The notes below the pieces were generated by a model. The model saw only the letters and a program-made list of their open reading frames with translations, made no database searches and was not told the DNA's origin. The translations under genes were made by a program, and so were the position numbers. A DNA stretch of 64,000 nt, from assembly GCA_021432605.1 (NCBI GenBank), contig MU271154.1, positions 62,001 to 126,000 of the forward strand, given 5' to 3'. This DNA comes from Coniochaeta sp. PMI_546. Taxonomy: Eukaryota > Ascomycota > Sordariomycetes > Coniochaetales > Coniochaetaceae. Each line of letters starts with the position of its first letter. The first letter of the stretch is position 1. Positions 11,412-25,600 of this stretch are shown here, piece after piece.

Positions 11412-14400
11412 GACTAGTCAAAGTCACAGGAGACGCGTGGTGCAAGTTTGTCTATTGCTTCGTTGCTTCGAATCGTTGGTGAGAATGAAGACTGGGAGAT
11501 TTCGATGACCTCTGATCGCAGAAGAATCGAACGTTCACTTATTTTAAGGGCGGAGGGAGATGTTGGTGGGCCTCGGACAAAGGATGATGACCTGGGTCTT
11601 GTTTGGATCGACAGCTATGGCACTGTGCAAAGGGAGCAAATGGGTTTGCACCGTCGTGGCAGCAGTGTCCTTTTATTGATGAGGCAGCGATAGCAGGCTA
11701 AGGCTGTTCTAAGTAGCAAATGTCGAACAAGTCCTGGGTAAAGGTCTGACTGTGGATGGGGCGGTGACGAAAGAGATGTCCGAAGAAAGCGGAAGATAAC
11801 ACGTGAACGTCGACGGGTCCAAAGACCAACTTGGCGACAAAGGGTCTGGGAATCGAAATGAATCGGAGTCCTTGACCTAACGATGAAGAAGAGAAGGGGG
11901 ATAGTCGTTGGCGGGCGCACCCTTGGGGGGGATAATTGGCGAGGGCGGTGCGTGTTGTGACCGAGAAGTTGGGCTGGAGAAAAGAAACGGAAGAAGGGAG
12001 GAATCCAGCACGCCCGTGGTTTTGCTATTTTATTTTTTTTCACTTGGGGTTGTTTTGCAAAACGCTGTGTCAATGCGCCGCAACCTAGAAGCAACCCCTC
12101 CACGGCTCCAGTGACGGGAGGTCAGGCTGCGCTCCAGGCCGTCCTAGTGCCCCTCGGCTAACGCTGACTCTCGCTAAATCAGAAGATCGTGCTCCGTGCG
12201 ACACAGTGTAGCAGAATTCGACTGCGTGCGGATTACCCTGATTACTTCCAGCAAGGGGGATTTTCACAGTGTTGATAGCACGGCTTCCACAGTTTCGAAA
12301 GGCGGTGACAACATGGAAGCAGTTCGAGAAACGGTCGCGGCCTGATCTTGGGCGCAACTGACCTTCCAGCGTTCAATGAGATGATTCAAGGCCACCTGCA
12401 CTTCAGGCGATTACCACCTATCCTGCACCTGACTGTGATCAATCACGCTTCTTTCTACTGTGGCTGCTGAAAGACAGGAGCATGAAAGGCAGCAAACCGC
12501 TCCTAATTGTCGTATATTTCTGGCTGTTGCTACTGCACCAGCGCTGCTAAACCTCCCGTCGTCTCTCTGACCTGCCGAGACATGGCGTCCCTCATGTTTT
12601 ACATCCCATGTAAAAACGGTTTGTTTTGTCCGAGACATACATAGGATAGGTACCTTCCTTACTCCCCCACTGAGCTTTCTAAACAGTCAAGCTACTAGGC
12701 TACTTCCTTCCAGTCTGGTCAGAGGCTCGGCTAATAGAACGTTAATACCAGCAAAACTCGACCATGTGGCTCACGGTTACCTTGGAGAGACAAGTGTCGC
12801 CTGTCTTTTGGTATTTTTATTCTTTGGTGGTGTTACCTTATTTAAATGGCATCAGATGTGAGGAGCCGGCAGGTACACATGACTGGTCTCGTCGTCTTTT
12901 ATTGGACCTTTGCTGCAACTCAAGATGACCCGCTATTGCCAGAGCAACTTGGAAGTCCTCTCTTCAGGTTCCTGTCTCTGTCAGCATCATGACTGCCTCG
13001 CCCATTGCCAGGAAGATGTGGACCTGAGCACTGGCCGTCGACACTTCCATAGTATCAATTATCCCATATTGGAGAGGAAGACAAGTTGTCAGCTGGAGGC
13101 CTGGACCCAGCTGAATCCCATGGATGCCACGGACGGACCGCCAAGACTTACTGCTCAGCTCTCGCCTAGCACGCCACAGTGCGGGGCTCGCCCTGGTCAA
13201 TCCCTCTAGCTCCGACCTTCTTTCAGCCTCAACGACGACATCTCATCTTCGCTGCCAGTGCTCAGAGCCATCATGTATATCCAGGAGCCAACAAGTCTTC
13301 ACAAAGGGCAAGTCGGTCCATGTCTTGCTACCAACATCTGGAAGGACCAGATTTTCTAATCAGACCGAGTCACCATGCACAAGGCCAATGGATTATCCTT
13401 TTGCACATCCTTCACTTTCTCGCTCGAATCATCTTTATCGACGCTCTTGTGCCTTCGTTTGTTGTTGGCCTCCAGAAGACCAGTCGCCCCTCCTTTCGCT
13501 GTGGTGAAACCCTCCGAAGTGACTTACAATAACTGCTCCCAATCAGCCAGCCTGGCCTACCTTATGCTTTGCAAAATAAGAATAGCTCTCGTCACGTTCC
13601 ATCTGATTTGTAGGGTGCAGGTTGCGCTCAACTACGTACTCGAGGCATTGTCTCATGCCAGTGTCTGTCGTCGTCGTGGCATGGTGGCACCACCACTTAT
13701 ATGTGTCCTGTTGCACATGAATCAATTGATTCCCGCCAATCTGTGCTCGACAAGGCACGTGTCCGTTGTTCTGCACCTTACACCCAGGAGTCGATCAAGA
13801 GATCGGTGCATGGCATAGGGCACACAACCTGTTGCATACCTTAGTTTATCTTGCACGATGCATGATTATGCAGGGTTAAGAGCAAGACGTTTATGAGCCA
13901 GATTCGATCACTTTGCGCTGCAAGACTCGGGAAACGATGTCTCTGATGCCGGAACTTAAACACCGCCGCCAGAACTTACGACAGGGAGGTACATGTTGGT
14001 ATAGCCAGTATTTGGCTCAGTGTCAATACCAGCTATGAGGTGCCATGCATACCTACCTCATCCATATGCTCCTTCTGGAACTCCATGGGTGCCATTTCCC
14101 CCGAGATGTGATGCGTGCTAGAAGTTCTTGTTTGCAGATAACCATGTGCTATTGTTCTTGCCCTTCGCAAGGACTGAAGGGCATGGAAACAAAACTAAAT
14201 TACCAGCGACCTCGGGCAGGACGGTGTTATGTTCCCCTAAAGCATCACGAGAGTTCAAGCAGAGGCTGGCTTTCCTGGGGAGACGTACCATCAAACTCTG
14301 TTTTGCACCAAGACGCCACAGCACTTACAAATGACTTTATTCGCTATGTTCTCAAGTCCTCAACTTACTTAGCAAACCGCCGAACGAATATCCTTCATGT

Positions 14401-14641
14401 GCTGCGATACTTGTCAACACTCTTTCCGGCCCACGACAGTCACTTACCACTACCAGTGTAAGTCGCATCCTATATCCCGCAGTGATCGTGATGTGTGGCA
14501 TCACCAAAACACACAGTCAAAGAGACCGTTCAGGTCAAGGGGCCAGACCAGTAGTTCGATATTGTGAACATACGAGCTTGAGGTGAATATGTGCAGTTAA
14601 ACTGACACATTCCTCCGGACACATTTAGACTCCTAGACACG
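11412..14641. other. 3.2-kb intergenic, no supported gene
   Basis: The first several hundred bases are the upstream region of eIF2A. The rest has scattered short frames only. The longest, 13375-13818 (147 codons, ATG start), has no recognisable family and an odd composition. I see no repeat or RNA gene. Confidence 0.5.
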
Positions 14642-16692
14642 ATGACGGCAGGGATTACTAGGAGCATCCCGATGAAGCGAAACCACGAAGCCTACGCAAC
14701 TTGTGAGCGCCACGACGACGCGAAGCCTGGTATGAATGCTAACAAAACAGCGGATGGTGTGGATAATGTCGTTGACAGCCCTATATCTAATATGTACTTG
14801 ACTGTCTCCAACAGGGTCGAGGTTCTCACAAATCCTGCTGGTGCTGGGTCTGATGAAGATACCAGTAACCTCGACGCCGGCGCCGAGAAGCCCGGACCGA
14901 ACCGTGAGTGCTGTCTCCGCATCTTTCGGTCCTCTTCTCCTCTATATCCTTCCGGGGTCTTCCTCCCCCACTTCATTCATCCTCACACGCCGGTCACCTT
15001 TTTCCCATCTTTCTCTTCTTTCTTTTTCCCCCATCCACAAACTGCCTTTTGTCTTTGACTGAACCCTGCCACTGACATTTCGAAGCTCTTCCTCCTACGG
15101 TCGAGCCGCCAGTTCTTAACGAGGAAGTAAACATCGCCACCAACGGTAGAAGCAAGCACAACGCAACCACCGACCTGCTAAACCTTGAGGCTGTAGCCGC
15201 GTTCAAGATCTGGGAGACGACGACCATGGCCAGCAACAGTGTTGAAAACAGCAGCGCAGGCGTCGCTCCTCCGAGCAGTCTCGCTGCTTCAGACAGCCCC
15301 AGAAGCGATCATAGCAACGAGAACAACTCCATCCTTTCTATCGATGGATACGGCGCCGTGCTTACTATCAGTGACCACTCCAGCAGTGACGAATCATCCA
15401 CCACATCACCACTTAACCGCGCCGCTGGAGTCCCCTCAAATCCCCGGGCCATCTACCAGCAGGTCGCCAATAATCTTAAGCCTATCACACCCGCCCAAAT
15501 GGACGAGCCATTGGAGGGCCCTGAGGGCTTCCAGTTCGACGAGTACGTCAAGATCTTGCGGGAGCAAAAGACGGCCGACCTTGCCCTGTACAAGATGACG
15601 AACAACCATTGCATTGTGCAACTTGACTGGGCTGCTCGCGACAAGGAATTCAACCGCGCCTTCATCTGGGGCGACTGGGTGTTTGGCGCCAAGCTGAACA
15701 ACTTGAAGTATATTCCGCGTCTGCCTGGCGCAAAGCTGCACCGCACTTTTATCGACATTGAGATCAAGCGTATCGCGGGCAGCGACCGGGAGACGCTTGA
15801 AGGCTGCGGCGTCCACCCTCACTTCGCTTTCATGGGTCTCCTCGGCTACAAGGGTAATTCTGACGACGGCGGCCCCACAGCTGACAGCCGTCCATCCACG
15901 GCGTCCGGATCGGCCTCCACCGTTACCGACCTCACGGCTTCCGGCCCCGGAGCCTGGCCTGCTGAGCGCACCGCAGCTACACCAGAGCCGGTTGCCTCTT
16001 CCAGCTCCGCTGCCGCCGGCATCGCCACACCATCTGGCCCCGGCGCCTGGCCCTCTTCGCCAGCCGGCCCCTCGTCCGTCGCGTCCCCGTCGTCGTCCAC
16101 CATCCCCACCGCTTACTCCAGCACCCGCGACTTCCACATCAACGTCACCACGACGCTGATCCCCACCCCCCAGGGAGGAGCCACCGCGGCCACCAGAGCC
16201 CGCATGTACGACCTCGTCGACGCCAGCCCCATCTACGCGGACCTCAAGGCCAAGGCCGCCATCTACCTCGTCCGCGTGATCGCCATTCCGAACCCGCCCT
16301 TCTGGTCTTCGACGGAGACTAACCAGTTCTATGGCCCGCACACGCGCGACGCAACACTGTGCGGCCTGGGCGGCTGGGTCGTCCCCAACACCTCGGCCTG
16401 CCGCAGCAACAAATCTCAGCACTTCAGCGGTCTACGTTCCGCGCCCATCGACCAGGACTGGACATTCTCCGCCCCGGCTGCCGTTGAGGGAGACTACGTC
16501 CCCATCTGGGAGGGTGCCGAGGAGCCGACTCTCGAGGATGTTTATCATATGGTGTGGGAGCTCGTGGCGGACCGTCAGTTCGTCGGACTGGTCTCTGGTC
16601 ATGGCTTTGGTCGTCGTCGCGAGAGCGGTGGATATCCGTTTGAGAAGCTGAGGGCGGAGAATCCATTCCAGTCGCCAAGCCGCGAGGAGTAG
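14642..16692 (+). CDS. Hypothetical protein, unknown family
   Basis: Two exons, 14642-14903 and 15086-16692, encode 622 aa. The 182-nt intron starts GTGAGT and ends CGAAG, with an ACTGACAT branch site 14 bases before its end; splicing keeps the frame. The N-terminal ~230 residues are Ser/Thr/Asn-rich and probably disordered. A conserved-looking core follows, around KLNNLKYIPRLPGAKLHRTF and GCGVHPHFAFMGLLGYKG. A Ser/Pro/Ala linker holds SGPGAWP twice, about 30 residues apart. The C-terminal part is aromatic-rich (PNPPFWSSTETNQFYGPHTR, VYHMVWELVADRQFVGL). No signal peptide, membrane span or catalytic motif is seen. Codon use looks normal for the window. I do not recognise the family. Confidence 0.75.
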
Positions 16693-19600
16693 GTCGCTTT
16701 GTGCGACACTTGGTGATGGGTTTGAGATGGTCGTTCAGTTGCTGGATACTGGGGTTTGCTGCACAGAAGGGTCGATGGAAAGGGAAAGGGAACGGGAACA
16801 GCGAAGACTGAAGATTGAAGAGTGAAGTGCAAAGAGTGAAGAATGGAGAGAGAAGAGCGAAGACTGAAGACTAAAGAGTGAGGTGCAAAGACCGAAGAAT
16901 GGCGAGCGAAGAGTGAAGCGCGGTCAGGGTGAAGGGCAACAATCACTGGTTTAGGTGGCAAGGAGTTTCTGCGATTTACTTGAAAGGGGACAGCGAAGTG
17001 CTTCACGTAGTAGTGATAGCTATCTGGGGGATGCTAGCAGGATTATCACGCTTCATAGTGATATCGAACATGGTTGCTACTTCATCTCTATGCATACTGT
17101 GATGGTGTTACGATGATCTTCTTGTGCTTCGATAGCATCCAACTTCGTCACAACAAGGATCCCGTGTCGTTGTACGTGACATACATTTAATGTCAAAGTA
17201 GTCCTCTGTGACTAACCAGAGCAGGAAGAAACCACCGCGCGCACAAGCGTCTCCTGGAGGTCAGATTGACAAGAAGGTCAACGAGAGGTCAACAACAGCT
17301 CAACAACCATGTGCAACCCTAACCCCGACAGATCTATACCTTGCTGTTTGCTTAAGATATGACGTATCGTGGGAAACATGCTCCCATATCTGTTACATCC
17401 CAACACAACTCTGTTCAGAAGGGATACAGATTTTGCCATCAATTGAGCTTGGAGTTGGTTTCATCACAGAAACATGTTGCTGCCCGTCGACGGCCCTTCT
17501 CGACTTCTGCTTTCCAGTGCCGTCTAGGACATCGTCTTAGATAGGAATGGCGTGTCTCGGACAGCACAAGTGACATCTTTGGGGACGCGAGCTCGTCTTT
17601 GCGGTTACAACGACGAACCATCCTGCCCGGCAAATCTCTCCCAAAGATAGCTCCCATGACAATACTCAAGGTCGTTCTCCTCGCCGTCTTGTTGATCACT
17701 TGACCCCTTCGGTTACCGTCGTCCGGAGAACACGACGGATTCTGCCGTGATGTCGTCGAGCGTCGTCCCCTCCGCTGATCACTTCCATGTCGAGCCGAGG
17801 ACCCTGAGATCCGCCCAATCGACACCAGCCACAACATGTTTATCAATTGCCGAGTCGAGAGAGGATTGCGGCTGATCACAACTGCCCTGTAGTGTAGCTC
17901 AGTGTGCCCTGACGCCTCAACAAGCATCATATATCGCCACACTCACGCACCTCCATGCCTCTTGTCCAGCAAAAGTCCACCTTCACAGGCCAAACTCGTG
18001 CAGTTACGGCGACGCTTGCGCAATATATCAGACAAGCTCTGACGACGCTCTGATGCAGCTTGACGTCCGTCTTCTCTCCCGTGATCACGATCCAAATATA
18101 ACCAACCCTCTCAGTGGCCCCTTTCAACCTCACACACAAGCCACATGCGACTCGACAGGGTCGTTCCCTACACTGTCGACGCCGCAGTGGCGACATGCGC
18201 TCTATCCTCTCCCCGTCTTTCACCCTTCCGGGCAGTCGCTCAAGCCCATGCACCCGCCACAACTGCCCTATCAGGCAATCATGCCTTCCTTCTTGACCAC
18301 ATCATTCGCTGGACATTCGTCTCCGTGGCTAGAGAGTGGACGCATAGGCCGCTCTCGTCCTGTGGCTGTGGTGAGCATTCCTTCCTCTTCCTCCATGCTG
18401 ATCGACAGACAGTAGTCAGTACTTCCCTGTGGCTCTCCTCACGCTTTCGAAGCCCTTACTCGGCGGCACAGACTGCCGAGTCACGTCCCACCGGCCGTGG
18501 GTACACAAGACATTTTCTGCACTCGCCACACCGAGCCTCAACGCGGGACTATCCCTTCTTATCTCTTCTTCCTCCCCTCCCCCTTACTCCAATCCTCCCA
18601 CGGACGCCCGGGGGGTGCTACCATGTGTGGCTAGTAAGTGAGTCCTTACTGTGTTCACCCCCTTCCTCTGTCCCACCCATCCTTGCGTCCACCCTCCCCG
18701 GCGCCAGTAATACATCCCAGAAATCTAATCATCCCACCGCCAAGGCCGCGTACCCGTCTGCAATGCGCTGCATGACCCCAAAGCACGCAAACCCGTGCCC
18801 CCAGCTTGACATCCCATGGTACCATTCCGTCCATGTACACTACATCCTAAAGTTTATCCTCTGCATTAGACCATGTACTCTTTATGGCGGGCCATGCAGC
18901 GTACATCCTGTACAGTAGGTCCGATCGGGACAGTACCGTACATGACAAGATACATGAACAATCTATGCGTTCCACCCACACCCCCTTATCTGGGCGGTTA
19001 TTGTTTGTACCGCAGACTGCTTTTGTGGGGTGGCGGTGGTATTCGTGCAGTGCCGCACCTTTTACTGCGGTACTCCAAAAGGACGAACATCGAGATACCC
19101 TGAATCTGTGGCGATCACACCACGCGTCGATGCGTACACATCTCTTCATCTGCAACTAGCAGGATACTATTGGTCCTCAAGGAGTTGCCATCTCGTACAC
19201 CACCGACCCTGAAGATTTTAGCGTTGAATCGTACCACCACCACCTTGGTACAGAGAGTTGGAGACGTCTCCCGGCACTGCAAGGGACGCCATGTGCACAC
19301 TTCCAACGCCTGTGTAGGGAGGATGCTTGATCAAGCTGGGCGTACGACAGATTTTGGTCAAATTGAGCACAGCGGAACATTTCCCGCATTATCATCCTCC
19401 GCTGTCCGCAGCGGTGACGCCTGGCAGATAAGATGACATGCATTGCTCCGGCATTGACTCAACTACACATCTAGGATCATATTTCGAGATCAAACGAGCA
19501 GACTCGATCGCAGGTCTCACATCCCCAGTCATGTATGACACTGACTCTTATCGCCTGCTGAGCATGATATAGCTGTCAAATGTAACAAGCTCGACGAAGT

Positions 19601-22600
19601 CACGCCTTGATCTGTAACCGTTACTTTACTCAGCGCCTTGCTGATCACCGCGGGAATCGTCTCTGGGGCTCAACCACCTCCTTATACAAACCTAAGTTGG
19701 CCCCTATTCACGTGACGTACCCTTCGAGATAAAATAAAGCAAAAACCGTACCCGTCTCGAAAGGGTGCCGGCACGCTATAGACCATGCATTGCTTGGAGT
19801 CATCCTGAGAACTGATTCTGTTGCCGCAGCACATGGCGATGAAGCGCCGCCGCAATGATGGAAAACCCAACCGTCTCGTGTCGTGTTAGCGAAAGGGTTC
19901 ATGGTGCTACACCTGAGTAGAAATGTCGATCAGTCAATGACTGCCCGCCGAGCAGACCTGGATGACCATATCGTGCAGAGGCTCTCGTAGTGCGATCAGA
20001 CACTGCGCGGGTGCCTTTGCCGTGGCCCGTGGCCATCTAAAGTCCGTCCGGCTGGTCAACACCTAGACCTCATGAGTCGCTGTGTCCAAGTTCGAGATGG
20101 TCCAACCCGGATTCGCGCAGGAGACTGATTATCCTCTTGTCGAAGTAAGCCATTAACATCGTACTCGCACAGACTACGCCCACGCTTCCTAAGCCGGTGG
20201 CCGCTGGGGCCTAGCTTCTGAGGCGCGAAGAGCCATTGGCCCTTGCAAGAAGCCAACCAGACCGGCTGTCAATATCGGAGCACCTGGAGTGAGCACAGCA
20301 TCCCGGACACAAAGTGTTCGCCGATAGACTGTGCATTTTGACAGGCAGCGTCTGCCCCTGCAGGCGCACACAACAACAACTGCACGGCTTCGAACTGCAC
20401 CGGCCCTCGTGTACTGCCGGCATATCGCCTTACAGCGTGCAACCCTGCCGAGCTGGAACTTGCATAATCCTTCCAGCGACGTGCATGAGTAAGGCAGTCA
20501 CAAGGTGTGCAGTGGCTTGACCCCCGCTCTCGATCGCACCGAGGTGGCGACTTCGCACGCATCAGCCACAAAGACCCAAACTCCGGGGGCCTCGGGTGTG
20601 GCTGGTGGGCGCGCTCCTCTCCTTCTCTTCCCCTCCGGAACCCCGATGACGTCGCCGGCCCCGCCCGTGAGCAGAAAGAGGATAAACGCCGGGGGCAAGC
20701 GGGAAATTGGCTTAACGTACAAAGGAGAAAAAGACGGCGAAATTTCTCTTGGGAGACCGCGATTGCGGTTCCCCCATTCCACACACGCCCCCTGACTCGG
20801 CGGCCGTTAATTTCCAGCCGAACGGACCTATCACCGTCGGAGGACGCGGTGTCGCCGTTTGGGCAAGCCCCTCTCGTTTTTGGAGCCCGGGAGGGGGAGA
20901 ATAATTTACTTACAGTAGCGTGTCGTCGGGACTTATGACTTATGGTTTCTTTTTTTCCTTCGAGAAGTACTGTTACATGGCGGGGAAGTATTCGATGATC
21001 GGCATGCAGTTGTCCCATGTTTGGACGACCGCCCACCTCCCCGGGGACAAGTCGTCTGCACGACACGAGTACCACGCCTGCCACGGTACGAAAGCGTACT
21101 GGAAGACCAGAGCATAACGAGCACGCAAGAGCCCGAAGCACGCTCGACAGTCTAGACTGACTTGCTACGTGCAGCCGCGGGCGGATAAGTCAGCCTGTCA
21201 AGACTCGAGAAGGGGTCCGCCAAGACAAGTCATTCTCAAGCCTCCCGCACCGGCTGCAACCCACAAAATCTCTTAGATGCCGCACACACTGGAGCCAATG
21301 CGAGTGAAGGGAATGACTGCTCCAACCAATGGCGCATCGTAGGACATTTCCGTCAAGTCGTGCCCCAAGCGGAAACAATCGTTGTAATAGTTCGTTCGAA
21401 CCTCTCTTGTGTGCGAAACGGTCTTCGCTTCGATTGTCAGTGGGGGTTAGTTTTTCGAGTATTTGCACTCTCGAGAAGGAGATTGGTCGAAGCGGAAAGA
21501 ATAAGGTATGCAGTTAGAGCAGTCCATAGTCTCGCCTCCGCACTTGCTTGTGCCACCCCCAGAGGGGTCTGTGGCATGGGGGAGCTGCTGCGCCCCTTTT
21601 CTGTCGCCTCAATCCGCCCAGATGAGCCCGAAAACTATGGAATGTTGTAAACTGTCAAGTGTGGCGAGTCAGAATGGAAATAGAGTCATTCGAATGAGAA
21701 GTACCAGTACAGTTTTGGGGAATAGATGCAGGCCTAGAGTGAACGAATCTCTACCACGCCGTGCAGGATGCTTCTGTGCTGGACTCTTGACAGTACTGCG
21801 CCGTGGACCTGGTTTGGCTCCGGCTAAGGTGTGTGTACCCGGTACCACCGCGACATGAGTCGAGTTATCTCCAGTCACAGTGCACTCGCAACTAATACTC
21901 CGTCCCTGCGCTAGAGAGAACAGTGTCAAAGAGCCCCTGCGAACGGTTGGCTCCGGCCATTTTCGATAGTGGACGCAGTCCTGCAGCCAGAGCTAGCAGG
22001 CCAAGCGGCCCACGCTGCGGTATTGGTGAATGGCCTGATGGCCTGGTTTGGGGTCGACCACGTCTCCTGACAAACCAGGCGACAGAGCTCGGAAGATAGC
22101 CCCCTGCTGCGTTGGCGAGGTGATAGCTTTCTGGCTACGTGGTTGTGTCCTCGGCGTTGCCAGGTGGCAGCTCCTTAAGCCCAATCCCACGGTGTCACGG
22201 TGTGTTTCCGCAGCCGCCGGCTGCCAGCAAATATAGGGGGGCCTACGCTGCAGGAACAAGGGGGGATTCATGAGAAGCGGATCGCCGCTGCCGTAGCGAA
22301 TGAGAATAGGGGCCAAGGGTCTGTTGGGCAGGAGACGCTGTCTCTGATGCGGACATTGACCTGTCTTTGCCGGAAGATAACAAGCCTTTTCCGGCGACAG
22401 GGCCATTCCTGCCAGTAGATGGGTTACCACGTGTGCTTCCTGAGGAAGAGGACGATGCAGCCAAAAGGAGAAGCGCAGAAAGCCGTTGTCAGGGCTGTCA
22501 CCCGCGACGATCGAGGGCCATGGAAGGCTATTTCTCCAAGGGTCTCTGTTGGCCAGTTGAAAGCCGTACATGGCGTGGCATAACGATGAACTCCTTCCAC

Positions 22601-25600
22601 TCAGTGCTGTGGTGCTACAGTTGCAAGTTGTTTTCGGCATACCGTCTGTATTGGACGCCGTGTGGTACAATCGAGGCCACGCTCCCACGCCACCGGCGCG
22701 TGCCTCAACGCTTTCGTTTGCAGAGTGATTGGCTTCGGAAGGCCTTTCCTCCTGGGCGATCGCCGTTGTACAATGTCTCAGACGGTACGGGACGACACCG
22801 CTTGCGGCTGAGGTGGCAAGTGGGTTGAGCCCGTTGTGAGATGCTATCATGAGACTGGAATGCCCAAGGGGAGTCGCTACCATCGCCGAGGAAAGGGGAT
22901 GGATGCCAAGACACGCCAGCGGAGAGCTACTAGATAAAGGGAAACGAAGGTGACCACTCTGGCTTCTCGGAAAGGACGCCTTCCGGCACACTACTGCCGT
23001 ACGGTGAACTGGGGATCTGGCAGCAGCTCTGGCCATACAGAAACCGTTGTTGGGAGGTGAGAACGGGCGCCAAGGAGGAGGCTGATGGGGAAGCTCTGCA
23101 AGATAGGAAAGTGGACAGCGAGTTGCCGGTCCGCAGCAGCAGTGCAGTCGAAGGTAGGGTGCTAATTAGGGAAGCATGCTGATGCTCGTTCGCGATGCTC
23201 CGGGTGTCTAGCGACGGGTCCTGCCTACTGTAGCCAGACAGTAGACAAGCCACGGAAAACGTGCAGATGGATTCACCCCCGTTTTCCACCTCCTTGTCCT
23301 GCCGCATTACTCGATAGCATGCCCAGTCAGCCAGTCCAACAATCTGGAAATCCTGGACCTGCCATTGACGATCTCTTCTTCGTGCTCGAGGCCAAAAAAA
23401 AGCCAAAGTCATGAAGAGTCCAGTGATCGCGGACCCCGAAGCTTGATACTATTTTTATCATTGAGCCCAGAGAGCTACGAATATGCACCTAGTCATATCA
23501 GGGAATGATGTTCAGGAGGATGTCTGGATAGGGAAAGGAAGCCAACATAGATTGAAGATGAGGCGAAAGGAGAGCACTGTCCGCGAGTCCTGAGAGGCTG
23601 ACGGGCAGGACGGCGTTGAATTGTCTACCACAATAAAGCGGTACTATGCACAAATACTCGCCACACCTTAAATGTGGCTAAGAGGATTCGCTGGATTTGC
23701 TCGGATGATCGCCCACGCGAGCTGGTCCTGGGAAAACTAGATGCCGATCTATGTGGCTGTGCGGAAGAAACCAAACAACTGGGACTTTAGATGGGTATGT
23801 CACTTTCGAAGTGCGCGAGAACATCACAATGTCAAAGTCAGCACCGAGCCGAGGTGTGTGGATTGATTGATCACAGAGTACGGGCAATTCATGTGCCGTT
23901 CTACCCCGGAATGCCCTAGCGGTGGTGTTTGAGACATGCGGCGGAATTTACTGCATAGGTAGTACATCAAGAGGAGAGAAAACGGACCAGTCCACGTTCT
24001 TTGTCCAGGTAACCTCTACACGTACGGCGCCAGTCCGGTGTCGTCTTGGTGGAGCGGAAGAGAGACGCACGGCTTTCATGTTCATGTACAGCGGCGCTTC
24101 GCCGGGAGGATGCCACTGACGAATGTCACCATGTGGAGGCGGCTAGCGAGTCAAACGGGAAGTTGGAGGGGTTAAAGTTCACGGGAATTGGTGTTATGGC
24201 TCACTGCTTTAAACTCCTTCAGGGTCTGGCGGGTGTCAGAGGCGTCGATAGTGCCTGTTGCGTACTAGTCTAGAATGGAAGGTCGTGGGAATGGAACCCA
24301 AACATCGAAAAACGACGATTTGCATGTGTCTAAGGAGGTACCTTAGGACGGAAACATCCGTCGAAACGTCGAGGACCAAGCGACCAGGAAACCTCGACTT
24401 TGGATTTCACGTTGAAAACCTGTCAAGATCGATGGCCGACATAGGAAAGCACTTCGTCAATTGAGATGAGATCCACAGATTTCGTTGTTCGGATCCCGAA
24501 GTACGTGTAACACTGTCATCGCGGCGGACGAGAAACGACGTGGAGAACCCTGGGCGAACTCCCAAACGCATAACTAAGGTAACTTTGGAGTGTCCCACAG
24601 CAAGAAACCTCAGGTACACACAGCTGTTTAGAGGATTCACAAGTGGAAATTGGCAGATGGCCGCCCGTCAGTATGCAGTAGTAGTCCTCCGATCGACTTT
24701 AGCCATGCCTGTCATCTACATAGTACGGTTAGCCCAAGTGGATTAGGTGGTCCTCAATAGCGGAAACGCTTTTCTTTGTCTTCGAAATTGTGGATCGCAG
24801 AAATTTGACAGAGTCGAAACGGAACAAACCGCATTAGGTAGTACCAGTACCTGGAGTGTAAAAGGCTGACAAGTTTCGTTTTAAGGGGCTGATTAGACGG
24901 CGCTGTCAGTACTGTGAAGCTCCCAGCGTTGTGCAGCAAAGGGGGCAAGTCGAGCCGGACGGAAAGAATAAATAGAATTAAACACGTCATGCGAGACCAG
25001 GGCATGGAACAGTAACATGGGTTGCCCTTGACAAGAGTTGCAACAGGCCAAAAGAACAATTGAAGTGGCAGACTCTAAAACAAATACTGCCGCATCTGGA
25101 CCCGGAGTATATCCCATCGTACACGTGTAGGCTGTTTGTGTCGATGTCAACGGTGTCATGGTGCGGTGGGCCTGCATGCATGGCGTGCCTACCTACGACG
25201 CCCGTCTCAAGCTACTGTAGGTGCTCCAGTTCCGTAGCCTCCTGAACCAACAACGTTTGAAATGAGTCCGCGCAGCCCAGGCGAGATTAGTATATGCATC
25301 GGCGACTCTCCAATCAGAGCCAGAAGCCTCGTCATTGACATGGGTGCATCCGCGGCCCCAGTGATGCGTCGCACCCGGCCTTACGCCCTGCCTACCACCA
25401 CCCGCCCTTCTACCATAAACGGAAACTCCAGGGGGCGGCATATCGACTGTCTGGGAGGAACACACGCTGGGCTGAGATTTCGCCTGCATGTGTGCAGGCA
25501 AATGGCATGGACGAGGGTTCGAGTTACTGCAGTGCTTTCCTCCACAGTTGAGATCATTCCCCGGTCGATGAGCTTCCGGAGAGTTTTATTGCCTGGGATT

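Noticed and set aside
15436-16422. 328-codon minus-strand ORF opposite the unknown gene
   Set aside because: Antisense shadow of a G/C-rich third-position coding region.
18145-18918. 257-codon ATG-started + strand ORF in the gene-poor block
   Set aside because: Thr/Ser/Pro/His-rich translation from C/T-rich DNA, no domain, no splice context; probably chance.
20920-21117. Short ORF with a weak resemblance to small mitochondrial ATP synthase subunits (KYSMIGMQLSHVW)
   Set aside because: The similarity is too short and lacks the expected membrane segment.
20269-21141. 290-codon minus-strand ORF and overlapping + strand ORFs
   Set aside because: GC-rich stretch open in several frames at once; no family features.
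21993-23036. 347-codon minus-strand ORF
   Set aside because: Longest frame in the gene-poor block, but composition is arbitrary and no motif is seen; + strand frames are open over part of the same interval.
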